Positions 51,377 to 59,765 of a stretch of 64,000 bases of DNA are shown here, piece by piece. Every line of letters starts with the position of its first letter. Position 1 is the first letter of the stretch. This DNA is from Sphingomonas morindae (lineage in GTDB: Bacteria; Pseudomonadota; Alphaproteobacteria; Sphingomonadales; Sphingomonadaceae), in assembly GCF_023822065.1 (NCBI RefSeq), contig NZ_CP084930.1, positions 2,062,001 through 2,126,000 of the forward strand. The letters are read 5' to 3'. Below the pieces are notes generated by a model. That model searched no databases. It was not told where the DNA came from and worked only from the letters and a program-made list of their open reading frames with translations. The translations under genes and the position numbers were made by a program.

Positions 51377-52513
51377 ATGAGCGACGTCGTGATCGCGGGT
51401 TATGCCCGCTCCCCCTTCCACCTCGCCAACAAGGGCGCGCTCGCGCGGACCCGCCCCGATGATCTCGCCGCCGCCGTGATCCGCGGCCTGATCGAGCGCA
51501 CCGGCGTCGATCCCGCCCTCATCGAGGATATCATTGTGGGCTGCGCCTTTCCGGAAGGCGAGCAGGGCATGAACGTGGCGCGGCTGATCGGACTATTGTC
51601 GGATCTGCCGCTCTCGGTGGGCGGCATGACGGTGAACCGCTTCTGCGGCTCGTCGATGAGCGCGATCCACATCGCCATGGGGCAGATCGCGATCGGCGCC
51701 GGCGAGGCCTTTATCTGCGCGGGCGTCGAGTCGATGAGCCGGGTGCCGATGGGCGGCTACAACCCCCTGTTCAACGCCGATCTCGCCGAGCGTAACGCCG
51801 GCGCCTATATGGGCATGGGCGAAACCGCCGAGAATGTGGCGGAGAAATACCAGATCACCCGCGCCGAGCAGGAGGCGTTCGCGGTCGCCAGCCAGCACAA
51901 GGCCGCCGCCGCGCGGGCCGAGGGCCGGCTGAAGGACGAGATCGTGCCGATCGCCACCAAGGCCGGGCTGGTGACGGAGGATGGCATCATCCGCCCCGAC
52001 ACCACGGCGGAGGTGCTGGCCGGGCTCAAGCCCGCCTTCGACAAGGACGGCACCGTCACCGCCGGCACCGCCTCGCCGCTCACCGATGGCGCCTCGGCGG
52101 TGCTCGTCACCTCGGCGGCGTTCGCGGCGCGCCACGGCCTCGCTCCGCTCGCGCATATCCGCAGCGTCGCGATCTCGGGATGCGATCCGGCGATCATGGG
52201 AATCGGCCCCGTGGGCGCGAGCCGCAAGGCGATGGAGCGCGCGGGCGTCACCGCCGAGCAGATCGATCTGGTCGAACTCAACGAGGCCTTCGCCAGCCAG
52301 GCGCTCGCCTGCATCCGCGATCTCGGGCTCAAGCCCGAGAGCGTCAATCTGGATGGCGGCGCCATCGCCATCGGCCATCCGCTCGGCGCCACGGGCGCGC
52401 GCATCGTCGGCAAGGCGGCGGCGCTGCTGGCGCGCGAGGGCGGCCGCTTCGCGCTCGCCACCCAGTGCATCGGTGGCGGCCAGGGCATCGCCACGGTGCT
52501 GGAGCGCGCGTGA
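51377..52513 (+). CDS. fadA: Acetyl-CoA C-acyltransferase (thiolase, FadA-like)
   Basis: 378 aa. It cleaves 3-ketoacyl-CoA in the last step of beta-oxidation. The nucleophile Cys is in 'MTVNRFCGSSMSAIHIA'. The His-bearing motif is 'GGAIAIGHPLGATGAR', and the second Cys is in 'LATQCIGGGQG'. 'LVELNEAFASQALA' is also diagnostic. ATG 51377 has GGAGAGGA six bases upstream. The stop overlaps the next gene's start (TGATG). Biosynthetic thiolase activity is less likely given the operon partners. Confidence 0.95.
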   Translation: MSDVVIAGYARSPFHLANKGALARTRPDDLAAAVIRGLIERTGVDPALIEDIIVGCAFPEGEQGMNVARLIGLLSDLPLSVGGMTVNRFCGSSMSAIHIAMGQIAIGAGEAFICAGVESMSRVPMGGYNPLFNADLAERNAGAYMGMGETAENVAEKYQITRAEQEAFAVASQHKAAAARAEGRLKDEIVPIATKAGLVTEDGIIRPDTTAEVLAGLKPAFDKDGTVTAGTASPLTDGASAVLVTSAAFAARHGLAPLAHIRSVAISGCDPAIMGIGPVGASRKAMERAGVTAEQIDLVELNEAFASQALACIRDLGLKPESVNLDGGAIAIGHPLGATGARIVGKAAALLAREGGRFALATQCIGGGQGIATVLERA

Positions 52514-54837
52514 TGGGCGAGACGATCCGCAAGGTCTGCGTCATCGGGGCGGGCACGATGGGCGCGGGCATCGCCGCGCAGATCGCCAATGCCGGCGTGC
52601 CGGTGCTGCTGCTCGATATCCTGCCCAAGGACGGCGCCGATCGCGACGCCGTCGCCAAGAACGCGGTCGCGCGCCTCGCCAAGGCGCAGCCCGCCGCCTT
52701 TATGAGCCCCGCCGCGATCAAGCTGGTGGAGACCGGCAATCTCGAGGATCATCTCGATCGCATCGCGACGTGCGACTGGGTGATCGAGGCGATCATCGAG
52801 CGGCTCGATCTCAAGCAGGCGCTCTACGCCCGGATCGAGGCGATCAAGCGGCCGGGCACGGCGATCTCGTCCAACACCTCGACCATCCCGCTCGACCGGC
52901 TGATCGAGGGACGCGGCGAGGCCTTTGCCCGCGATTTCCTCATCACCCATTTCTTCAATCCGCCGCGCTATATGCGCTTGCTCGAAGTGGTCGGCGGCCC
53001 GGCCACCGATGCCGCCCTGCTCGCGCGGGTCAGCGATTTCGCCGATCGCGCGCTCGGCAAGACGGTGGTCCGCGCCAAGGATACGCCGGGCTTCATCGCC
53101 AATCGCGTGGGCACCTACTGGCTGTCGGTCGCGGTCAACGCGGCGATGGATCTCGGCCTCACGGTCGAGGAGGCGGACCAGATCGGCGGCAAGCCGATGG
53201 GCGTGCCCAAGACGGGCATTTTCGGCCTGATCGATCTGGTCGGGATCGATCTCATGCCGCTGCTCGCCCGTAGCCTGACCGAAACGCTGCCCAAGGGCGA
53301 TCCCTATTTCGACACGGTGCGGCCGCTGCCGCTGGTGGATCGCATGATCGCCGAGGGGCTGACGGGCCGCAAGGGCAAGGGCGGCTTCTACCGGCTGGAT
53401 CGCAGCGGCGGCGGCAAGGTGAAGCAGGCGATCGATCTCGCCTCCGGCGCCTATCGCGCGGAGGCGCGGCCGCCGCGCCTGCCCGGCGCGGCCGAGCGCG
53501 ATCTCGCCGCTTTGGTGGCGCTGCCCGACAAGGCCGGCGCGTTCGCCTGGACGGTGCTCAGCCAGGTGCTCGGCTACGCCGCCGCGCTGGTGCCCGAGGC
53601 GGCGGCGGACATCGTCGCGGTCGATACCGCGATGCGGCTCGGCTATAACTGGAAGTTCGGCCCGTTCGAGCTGATCGACCGGCTCGGGCCGGGCCGGCTG
53701 GCGGCGCGGCTGCGCGCCGAGGGGCGGCCGGTGCCGCCGCTGCTCGATCTCGCGGGCGATCGCCCCTTCTACCGCGTCGCCGATGGCGAGCGCGCCTATC
53801 TCGGCGTCGACGGCGCCTATCATCCCATCGTCCGCCCCGAGGGCGTGCTGCTGCTGGAGGATGTGAAGCGCGCCTCCGCGCCCCTGCTCAAAAACGGCTC
53901 GGCCGCGCTGTGGGATGTTGGCGATGGCGTCGCCTGCCTCGAATTCACCGGCAAGATGAATGCGCTGGACGGCGATGTCATGGCGCTGATCAACCAGACG
54001 GTCCCGCTGGTGCAGAGCCGCTTCAAGGCGCTCGTCGTCTATAATGAGGGCAGCAATTTCTCCGCGGGCGCCAATCTCGGCCTCGCGCTGTTCGCGCTCA
54101 ACATCGCCGCCTGGGGCGAGATCGAGAAGCTCATCGCGGGCGGCCAGCAGGCATACAAGGCCCTCAAATATGCGCCTTTCCCGGTCGTCGCCGCGCCGGC
54201 GGGCATGGCGCTGGGCGGCGGCTGCGAAATCTGCCTCCACGCCGATGCCATTCAGGCCCATGCCGAAACCTATATGGGGCTGGTCGAGGTCGGGGTCGGG
54301 CTCATCCCCGGCTGGGGCGGCTGTGGCGAGCTGATCGATCGCATCGTCAAGGCGCCCGGCACGCCCAAGGGGCCGATGCCCGCCGTCGCCAAGGCGTTCG
54401 AGACCATCTCCACCGCCACCGTCTCCAAATCGGCGGCCGAGGCCAAGGCGCTGCACTTTCTGCGCCGCGACGATGGCATCACCATGAACCGCGATCGCCT
54501 GCTGGCCGATGCCAAGGCCAAAGCGCTGGCGCTCGTTCCCGGCTATGCGCCGCCGCCGGCGCCCGAATTCCGCCTGCCCGGCGCGGGCGGGCGCGTGCCG
54601 CTGACGGGCGCGGTGCGCGATTTCCAGAAGAAGGGGCTCGCCACCGCCTATGACGGTGTGATGGGCGGCGAGCTGGCCCTGGTGCTGACCGGCGGCGACG
54701 CCGATCTGGTCGATGTGGTGACCGAACAGCAGCTGCTGACGCTCGAGCGCGCGGCCTTCATGCGGCGGGTGCGCGATCCGCGCACCATCGCGCGGGTGGA
54801 GACCATGCTCGAAACCGGCAAGCCGCTGCGCAACTGA
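52513..54837 (+). CDS. 3-hydroxyacyl-CoA dehydrogenase / enoyl-CoA hydratase fusion (FadN-like order)
   Basis: 774 aa bifunctional beta-oxidation enzyme. The NAD-binding dehydrogenase comes first ('KVCVIGAGTMGAGIAAQIAN' at residues 7-26, then 'SSNTSTIPLDRLIE' and 'THFFNPPRYMRLLEVV'). The crotonase/hydratase domain follows ('VVYNEGSNFSAGANLGLALF' and 'APAGMALGGGCEICLHADAI', with the oxyanion hole and a catalytic Glu in 'GLVEVGVGLIPGWGG'). This order is the reverse of E. coli FadB and matches Bacillus FadN, whose operon (fadNAE) has the same three activities as here. Confidence 0.94.
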   Translation: MGETIRKVCVIGAGTMGAGIAAQIANAGVPVLLLDILPKDGADRDAVAKNAVARLAKAQPAAFMSPAAIKLVETGNLEDHLDRIATCDWVIEAIIERLDLKQALYARIEAIKRPGTAISSNTSTIPLDRLIEGRGEAFARDFLITHFFNPPRYMRLLEVVGGPATDAALLARVSDFADRALGKTVVRAKDTPGFIANRVGTYWLSVAVNAAMDLGLTVEEADQIGGKPMGVPKTGIFGLIDLVGIDLMPLLARSLTETLPKGDPYFDTVRPLPLVDRMIAEGLTGRKGKGGFYRLDRSGGGKVKQAIDLASGAYRAEARPPRLPGAAERDLAALVALPDKAGAFAWTVLSQVLGYAAALVPEAAADIVAVDTAMRLGYNWKFGPFELIDRLGPGRLAARLRAEGRPVPPLLDLAGDRPFYRVADGERAYLGVDGAYHPIVRPEGVLLLEDVKRASAPLLKNGSAALWDVGDGVACLEFTGKMNALDGDVMALINQTVPLVQSRFKALVVYNEGSNFSAGANLGLALFALNIAAWGEIEKLIAGGQQAYKALKYAPFPVVAAPAGMALGGGCEICLHADAIQAHAETYMGLVEVGVGLIPGWGGCGELIDRIVKAPGTPKGPMPAVAKAFETISTATVSKSAAEAKALHFLRRDDGITMNRDRLLADAKAKALALVPGYAPPPAPEFRLPGAGGRVPLTGAVRDFQKKGLATAYDGVMGGELALVLTGGDADLVDVVTEQQLLTLERAAFMRRVRDPRTIARVETMLETGKPLRN

Positions 54838-54881
54838 CCGCGCCGCATCGCGGCCGGCAACGAGACGAGAGGAGTGCGCCC

Positions 54882-56678
54882 GTGCAAGTCTACAAGGCTC
54901 CGCTGCGCGACATGCGCTTCGTGCTGCATGAGCAGTTCACCGATGATGGCTTTGGCGGGCTCGCCGCCTTTGCCGAGCATACGCCCGATCTGCTCGACGC
55001 GGTGCTCGAGGAATCGGCCAAGGTGGCGGAGGAGCTGCTGCTGCCGCTCAACGCCAGCGGCGATCTCGAGGGCTGCACCTATGAGAATGGCGTGGTGCGC
55101 ACGCCCCAGGGCTTCAAACAGGCCTATCGCCAGTTCGCGGAGGCCGGCTGGCCCGCGCTCGCCGCGCCGGTCGAATGGGGCGGCCAGGGCCTGCCCGAGG
55201 CGGTGAACAAGCTCACCGAGGAGATGATCTGCGCGGCCAACGTGTCGTTCAGCCTCTATCCGGGGCTCACCCATGGCGCCACCACGGCGCTGCAGGGCCA
55301 TGCCAGCGACGCGCTGAAGCAGGCCTATATGCCCAAGATGGTGTCGGGCGAATGGTCGGGCACCATGTGCCTCACCGAGCCGCATTGCGGCACCGATCTC
55401 GGCCTGCTGCGCACCCGCGCCGATCCGCGCGAGGATGGCAGCTACGCGATCACCGGCTCCAAGATCTTCATCTCGGCCGGCGATCATGATCTCACCGACA
55501 ATATCATCCATCTCGTGCTCGCGCGGATCGCCGGCGGCCCCGCCGGGGTGAAGGGGATCAGCCTGTTCCTCGTGCCCAAATTCCTGCCCAAGGACGATGG
55601 AACGCCGGGCGCGCGCAACGGCGTCACGGTCGCCGGCATCGAGCACAAGATGGGGCTCAAGGCCTCGGCCACCTGCCAGATCAATTTCGATGGCGCGACC
55701 GGCTGGCTGGTCGGCGAGGCCCATAAGGGCCTGGCCGCCATGTTCACCATGATGAACACCGAGCGCGTCTCGGTGGGCGTGCAGGGGCTCGGCCTGGCCG
55801 AGCTCGCCTATCAGTCGGCGGTCCATTACGCCAAGGAGCGGCTCCAGGGCCGCGCCCTGTCCGGCGCCAAGAATCCCGACGGGCCGGCCGATCCGATCAT
55901 CGTCCACCCCGATGTGCGGCGCATGCTGATGACGATCCGCGCCTATGCCGAGGGCTCGCGCGCGCTCGGCCAATGGTGCGCCCGCGCGCTTGATGCCGAG
56001 GCCCATGCCGAGGATCCCGAAACGCGGCTCCGCGCCGGCGATTTCGTGGCGCTGATGACGCCGGTGGTGAAGGCGCTGTTCACCGATCTCGGCCATGAGG
56101 CGGGGCAGCTCGCCATCCAGGTCTATGGCGGCCACGGCTATATCCGCGAACATGGGGTCGAGCAGATCGCGCGCGATGCCCGCATCGCGATGATCTACGA
56201 AGGCACCAACGGCATCCAGGCGCTCGATCTCGTCGGCCGCAAGCTGCCGGCGCATATGGGCCGCAGCCTGCGCGCCTTCTTCCATCCCGTCTCCACCTTC
56301 CTCGAGGATATGGCGGGCGAGCAGGACAAGGGGCTGAAGGCGATGACCGCCGGGCTGCAGCAGGCGTTCGGCGCGCTCCAGCTCTCCACCGCCACCATCG
56401 CGCAAAAGGGGCTGAAGGATCCGGAAGAGGCGGGCGCCGCCGCGACCGACTATCTGCGGCTGCTCGGCCTGGTGGCGATGGGCTATTGCTTCCTCAAGGC
56501 GGCGCGGATCGCGCATCGGCGCCTCGCCGAGGGCAGCGAGGAGACCGATTTCTACCGCGCCAAGATCGTCACCGCCGGCTTCTTCTTCGATCGCATCCTG
56601 CCCCAGGCGACGGCGGCCTTCCTCGCCATCAAATCGGGCAAGCGCGCGATCATGGCGCTGGAGATCGACGCTTTCTGA
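54882..56678 (+). CDS. fadE: Acyl-CoA dehydrogenase (FadE-like, long form)
   Basis: 598 aa FAD enzyme for the first step of beta-oxidation. Its GTG start has AGGAG seven bases upstream. 'WSGTMCLTEPHCGTDLGLLR' is the FAD/substrate motif. 'HKMGLKASATCQINFD' and 'VGVQGLGLAELAYQSAVHYA' follow. 'QVYGGHGYIREHGVEQIARD' and the catalytic Glu in 'IAMIYEGTNGIQALDL' are intact. The roughly 150-residue C-terminal extension is typical of the longer acyl-CoA dehydrogenase subfamily. It is third in the thiolase-HAD/ECH-dehydrogenase operon. Electron-transfer flavoprotein genes are not adjacent. Confidence 0.94.
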   Translation: MQVYKAPLRDMRFVLHEQFTDDGFGGLAAFAEHTPDLLDAVLEESAKVAEELLLPLNASGDLEGCTYENGVVRTPQGFKQAYRQFAEAGWPALAAPVEWGGQGLPEAVNKLTEEMICAANVSFSLYPGLTHGATTALQGHASDALKQAYMPKMVSGEWSGTMCLTEPHCGTDLGLLRTRADPREDGSYAITGSKIFISAGDHDLTDNIIHLVLARIAGGPAGVKGISLFLVPKFLPKDDGTPGARNGVTVAGIEHKMGLKASATCQINFDGATGWLVGEAHKGLAAMFTMMNTERVSVGVQGLGLAELAYQSAVHYAKERLQGRALSGAKNPDGPADPIIVHPDVRRMLMTIRAYAEGSRALGQWCARALDAEAHAEDPETRLRAGDFVALMTPVVKALFTDLGHEAGQLAIQVYGGHGYIREHGVEQIARDARIAMIYEGTNGIQALDLVGRKLPAHMGRSLRAFFHPVSTFLEDMAGEQDKGLKAMTAGLQQAFGALQLSTATIAQKGLKDPEEAGAAATDYLRLLGLVAMGYCFLKAARIAHRRLAEGSEETDFYRAKIVTAGFFFDRILPQATAAFLAIKSGKRAIMALEIDAF

Positions 56679-56749
56679 CATGGCCGCCGCCCGCGCCGCG
56701 AGGCCGGGCGGGGCGGGCGGCCGTCGGGATGCGGGTCGCGCGCGCCGGA

Positions 56750-57070
56750 TCAGCCGGCGATCGAAAGCGCGGTCCGCGTCATCTCCTGGTCCGCCTTGAA
56801 GCTGGCGGCGTTGGCCTGATAGGCGCGCTTGGCGGCCGCCTGCTTGCCCGCCTCGCGCACCAGATCCACCGGCCGCTCGGCCAGCCGCTGATTGGTATCC
56901 CCCGCCTGCGCGGGAGCAGAGGCCGGCGCCGCCGCCGCCGGGGGCGGAACCGCCCCGCGCGCGGCCGCCGGCGCCGCGTCCTGCGTCGCCGCGCGCGCCG
57001 TCCGCGCCGCGCTCGCATCGAAACGCGCCATGCTGGCGCGCATGCCCGAAACCGCTCCGATCGCCATCAT
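56750..57070 (-). CDS. Mini flagellar rod/hook-like protein, orphan
   Basis: 106 aa, start ATG 57070 with GGAGGG seven bases upstream. The N-terminus 'VSGMRASMARFDASAARTAR' follows the FlgB/FlgC/FlgE-type pattern 'sGlxaxxxrldvxAxNiAN'. The C-terminus 'KRAYQANAASFKADQEMTRT' then 'ALSI' follows the flg_bbr_C pattern ('aYeaNxxxfkaxdxMxxtlLdi'). An Ala/Pro-rich linker replaces the whole rod/hook core. It may co-assemble with axial flagellar structures or be a remnant of a rod gene. No flagellar genes adjoin it. The assignment rests on these end motifs. Confidence 0.6.
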   Translation of the reverse strand: MMAIGAVSGMRASMARFDASAARTARAATQDAAPAAARGAVPPPAAAAPASAPAQAGDTNQRLAERPVDLVREAGKQAAAKRAYQANAASFKADQEMTRTALSIAG

Positions 57071-57292
57071 CGTCCACCCTCCTGGATCGCCGATCCTGCG
57101 CCCGAACCTGCTACCACCGAATTGGCGAAGAGGGTTGCGCCCCCGTTCAGCACGAGCCCCGCGCCGGCCTCGCAGTATCGACGGATCACGGATCTTCGCC
57201 TCGGCGACGGCATCCCGATGGGCACAAGGCCGCGCCGATCGGGGCGCGGGGCTAGTGTCCGATTGCACCTCAAACATCTCACGGGGCCTGGC

Positions 57293-57712
57293 CTAAAGGT
57301 CATAGCGCGGCGCTTCGCCGTCTAACAGCAGCGGCGGATAGACGATGGGCTTATCTCCGAAATGCCGCCGCAGCGAACGCTCACTGCGCACCCCAAGGTC
57401 TTCCTCCGGATCGATCTCGTCCGGGTAGAAATAGGTGACGTGGAATCTGCCATCGCGAAGCACGAATTCCAGCTCCGTCCACCGATCGCGCGCATTCTGT
57501 GCGTCCCACAAATCCAAAAGCCCGTACGTCAAACGATCGCTCATTTCCGAGCGGTAGAGAAAATGATTGCCAAGTTCCTTGAAGATGGCGGGTCTGATCA
57601 TGTTGTGATCTAGTTGAGTGTAGAGCAACGTGGGTTCGGACGGGTAATCGGGGTCTTCCATCAGCGACTGACCGATCTCGTTCAGCAGGCGCTCCGACTC
57701 ATTTTCCACCAT
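57293..57712 (-). CDS. Predicted immunity protein (YezG/DUF600-like)
   Basis: 139 aa acidic protein. ATG 57712 has GGAG seven bases upstream. 'RLLNEIGQSLMED' begins the fold. 'DRWTELEFVLRDGRFHVTYF' with a following acidic 'YPDEIDPEED' resembles the 'W-t-xxxxxx-dGkFxxxydY' core of YezG/DUF600 immunity proteins. In Bacillus, YezG neutralises the nuclease toxin YeeF. The start overlaps the toxin stop by 14 bases, the usual toxin-then-immunity order. Local GC is clearly lower than in flanking genes, a sign of transfer. The role is inferred from these two points together. Confidence 0.65.
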   Translation of the reverse strand: MVENESERLLNEIGQSLMEDPDYPSEPTLLYTQLDHNMIRPAIFKELGNHFLYRSEMSDRLTYGLLDLWDAQNARDRWTELEFVLRDGRFHVTYFYPDEIDPEEDLGVRSERSLRRHFGDKPIVYPPLLLDGEAPRYDL

Positions 57713-58664
57713 GGCGCTTCTCCGGCGGTTTATTGACGAATCTCGCACTCTTCTTCAGGCCATCGACCGTCCACCACACATTGATGTTCGACGGCCGAAC
57801 AGAATTGCTGCCGAACTGCGGTGCGATTTGCACCGTCACCGCCCGACCGGCCCGCTTGTCCCTCGCCCACTCGTCCTCGAGCCGACGATAGGCGCCCCGG
57901 TTGACGCTGGCATCCTGCGCGAAATGGTTGAACGCGTCCCTCGGGCCGTTGAAGCGCGCCGCGATGTAGTGGCCGCCATCGTCGCTCGCCCGCCGCTCCG
58001 ATCCACCCGCCTGACGCTGCGACGCGCGGGAACGCACCGGCGCTTGAGCGATCGTGAGGCTCCCGGACACGTGTCGCGTCCGCTCCCGCGCATCGATCTG
58101 GTACGTGTAACCGTTGCGAACGACCGTGCGGAGACCGTCGCTCGGTGGCTTCGCAGGCCGCGCTGTGACCGTGCGCGGCGCGGCGGCGCGGTTTGAAGGC
58201 GTAATGGCGCGCGTCGAAATGCGCGAAGACGTCGGGCGAGCCTCCCGCTCGGCTGATCCCCACGTTCCCGCTGCGCCACCTCCACCGAAGCTGCCGCCGC
58301 CGCCGCCGGTAAAGCCGCCACCCGCCCATGGTCCTGCGCCGCGGTCGGACGCTTTGGGAGCCGTGTCGCGAGCATTTGGCGACGCGGTCCGCCTTGGCAC
58401 CTGAGAAGCAATGCGTCGCGCCGGGCCGTGCGATGGCGCGGGGGCCGGGTGCGCCGGCTGATCCCATGATCCGGCCGCACCGCCACGGCCCCCCTGGCCA
58501 TAGCTGCGTCCCGCGCCGACGAAGGTGAAGCGTCCGGTCTCAGGATCATGCCATGGATTGAACTTGCGCTCGATCCCGTCCGGCCCTTGTGGAGAGGGCA
58601 GCCTGCCGGTCCGCAGCCATATCGAGAAGGCGCGCCGTCGTTCATTTTCCGATATGTCGATCAT
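57699..58664 (-). CDS. Predicted nuclease toxin (Endonuclea_NS_2-like C-terminus)
   Basis: 321 aa, Arg-rich. The N-terminal 50 residues ('RRRAFSIWLRTGRLP' and 'RKFNPWHDPETGRFTFVGAG') form a module I associate with sphingomonad cargo proteins. A Gly/Ser/Ala-rich linker (to about 175) follows. The C-terminal domain reads 'GYTYQIDARERTRHVSGSL', 'DDGGHYIAARFNGPRDAFNH' and 'VNRGAYRRLEDEWARDKRAG'. This matches the DNA/RNA non-specific endonuclease (ββα-metal-like) pattern with Asp228/Asp229, His232, Asn255 and Glu263 as candidate catalytic or metal residues. No signal peptide is seen, so export, if any, needs another system. The immunity gene overlaps its end. Confidence 0.7.
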   Translation of the reverse strand: MIDISENERRRAFSIWLRTGRLPSPQGPDGIERKFNPWHDPETGRFTFVGAGRSYGQGGRGGAAGSWDQPAHPAPAPSHGPARRIASQVPRRTASPNARDTAPKASDRGAGPWAGGGFTGGGGGSFGGGGAAGTWGSAEREARPTSSRISTRAITPSNRAAAPRTVTARPAKPPSDGLRTVVRNGYTYQIDARERTRHVSGSLTIAQAPVRSRASQRQAGGSERRASDDGGHYIAARFNGPRDAFNHFAQDASVNRGAYRRLEDEWARDKRAGRAVTVQIAPQFGSNSVRPSNINVWWTVDGLKKSARFVNKPPEKRHGGK

Positions 58665-58795
58665 GGTGCCCCGCTATCCACGCGGCGAGAACATCTGAGC
58701 AACATTCTCCTACATGTCAAGCTGGGTCGGGTCCGCGGTCGACACCGCGCCGCGAGGCCGAGCCCCGTCCTGCCCGAGCGGCCTTTTCAAGCGAC

Positions 58796-58871
58796 TGGTG
58801 CCGGGTGTCGGACTCGAACCGACGACCTCCCGCTTACAAGGCGGATGCTCTACCAGCTGAGCTAACCCGGC
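58796..58871 (-). tRNA. tRNA-Thr (anticodon UGU), CCA encoded
   Basis: A complete 76-nt cloverleaf on the minus strand. The acceptor stem is GCCGGGT/ACCCGGC, the D-arm GCTC...GAGC, the anticodon stem TCCGC/GCGGG with loop CTTGTAA (anticodon TGT), the T-arm GTCGG-TTCGAGT-CCGAC, the discriminator A, and genomic CCA at 58796-58798. Its 3' end faces the toxin-immunity pair. Confidence 0.96.
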
Positions 58872-58889
58872 GGCGGCTGCTTCCATGCG

Positions 58890-59765
58890 TCATGGCACGC
58901 CGAAGGTCCAGCCTTCGCGCGCGGCGAGTCGCGGCGTCAGCGCGGGCGGGTGCCAGAGCGCCGGCTGCCCGGCGGCGCGGCGTAGCCAGGCGGCGCCCAG
59001 CACGGCATCGGCGCGATGCTCGTCATGGCGCGCGTCCGGGGCGCCCGGCCGGCTCTGCAGATGGGCGAGGGCGGCGGCGAGATGCGCCGGATCGCGCAGC
59101 TTGGTCGCGCCGCGCCGTCCGGCGGCGCGCGCGGCGAGCCCGGTATAGATTTCCACCAGCAGCGGCCCGCGCGCGGGCACGGGATCGAACGGCCAGACCG
59201 GCAGCCGCCCCGCCAGGCGGTGCAGCAGCCGCATCCCCGTCAGCGCCGATTTGCCGACCTGCGCCGGCCCGACCAGCACGAAGCTGCTCTGCGCCGGGCC
59301 CAGGCCGGCGGCGCGGCAGGCGGCTTCGGTCACGCGCAGCCGCCCGCCGCCGGCCGCGCCGAAGCGCGCGCCCCGCAGGCCGCCGGGGCGCCGGAAGTAG
59401 GGCGCGATCGCAGGGTCCGCGAGCACATCGCCCAGGCCCAGCCCGGGGGCGTCGGCGGCGCGCGCGTCGATCAGCGCCCAGAGCGCGCGAGCGTCGGCGG
59501 GGCTCCCGTCCCAGCCGGGGAAGAAGGCGCCGGCGTCCGCGAACGGCAGCGAGGCGGAAAAGTCCACGCCGATCAGCAGGTCGCTGCCGCGCGCGGCATG
59601 GTCGAGCAGCCAGTCCGCCAGCGCGGGCCGGCTCCACCCGCCGGGCGGATCGACCAGGGCGGGCGCCTCGGTGCCCGCCGCGCACCAGGCGAGCGCGAGG
59701 CCCGGCGGGCGCGCGACCGCCGCGCCCGACCAGTCGATACAGGCGAAGCGCGCGAAGCGCCTCAC
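58890..59765 (-). CDS. Conserved hypothetical protein coupled to rarA
   Basis: About 291 aa. The GTG start at 59765 overlaps the rarA stop (GTGA). Notable segments are 'FACIDWSGAAVARP', 'LLIGVDFSASLPF', 'FFPGWDGSPADARALWALID', 'SSFVLVGPAQVGKSALTGMR' and 'VWPFDPVPARGPLLVEIYTG'. The Asp/Ser-rich 'IDWSG' and 'GVDFS' strands look like an RNase H/actin-like fold with acidic catalytic positions, somewhat like DUF429 proteins; 'GPAQVGKS' is not a full P-loop. It appears to be a family kept next to rarA in alphaproteobacteria. Function is unknown; co-translation with rarA suggests genome maintenance (inference). Confidence 0.75.
   Translation of the reverse strand: MRRFARFACIDWSGAAVARPPGLALAWCAAGTEAPALVDPPGGWSRPALADWLLDHAARGSDLLIGVDFSASLPFADAGAFFPGWDGSPADARALWALIDARAADAPGLGLGDVLADPAIAPYFRRPGGLRGARFGAAGGGRLRVTEAACRAAGLGPAQSSFVLVGPAQVGKSALTGMRLLHRLAGRLPVWPFDPVPARGPLLVEIYTGLAARAAGRRGATKLRDPAHLAAALAHLQSRPGAPDARHDEHRADAVLGAAWLRRAAGQPALWHPPALTPRLAAREGWTFGVP

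Noticed and set aside
56680-57300. Search for a duplicated tRNA-Thr 3' end (attachment site) beyond the toxin-immunity pair.
   Set aside because: No stretch resembling the T-arm/acceptor end was found, and no integrase is in the window, so an integrated island is not claimed.
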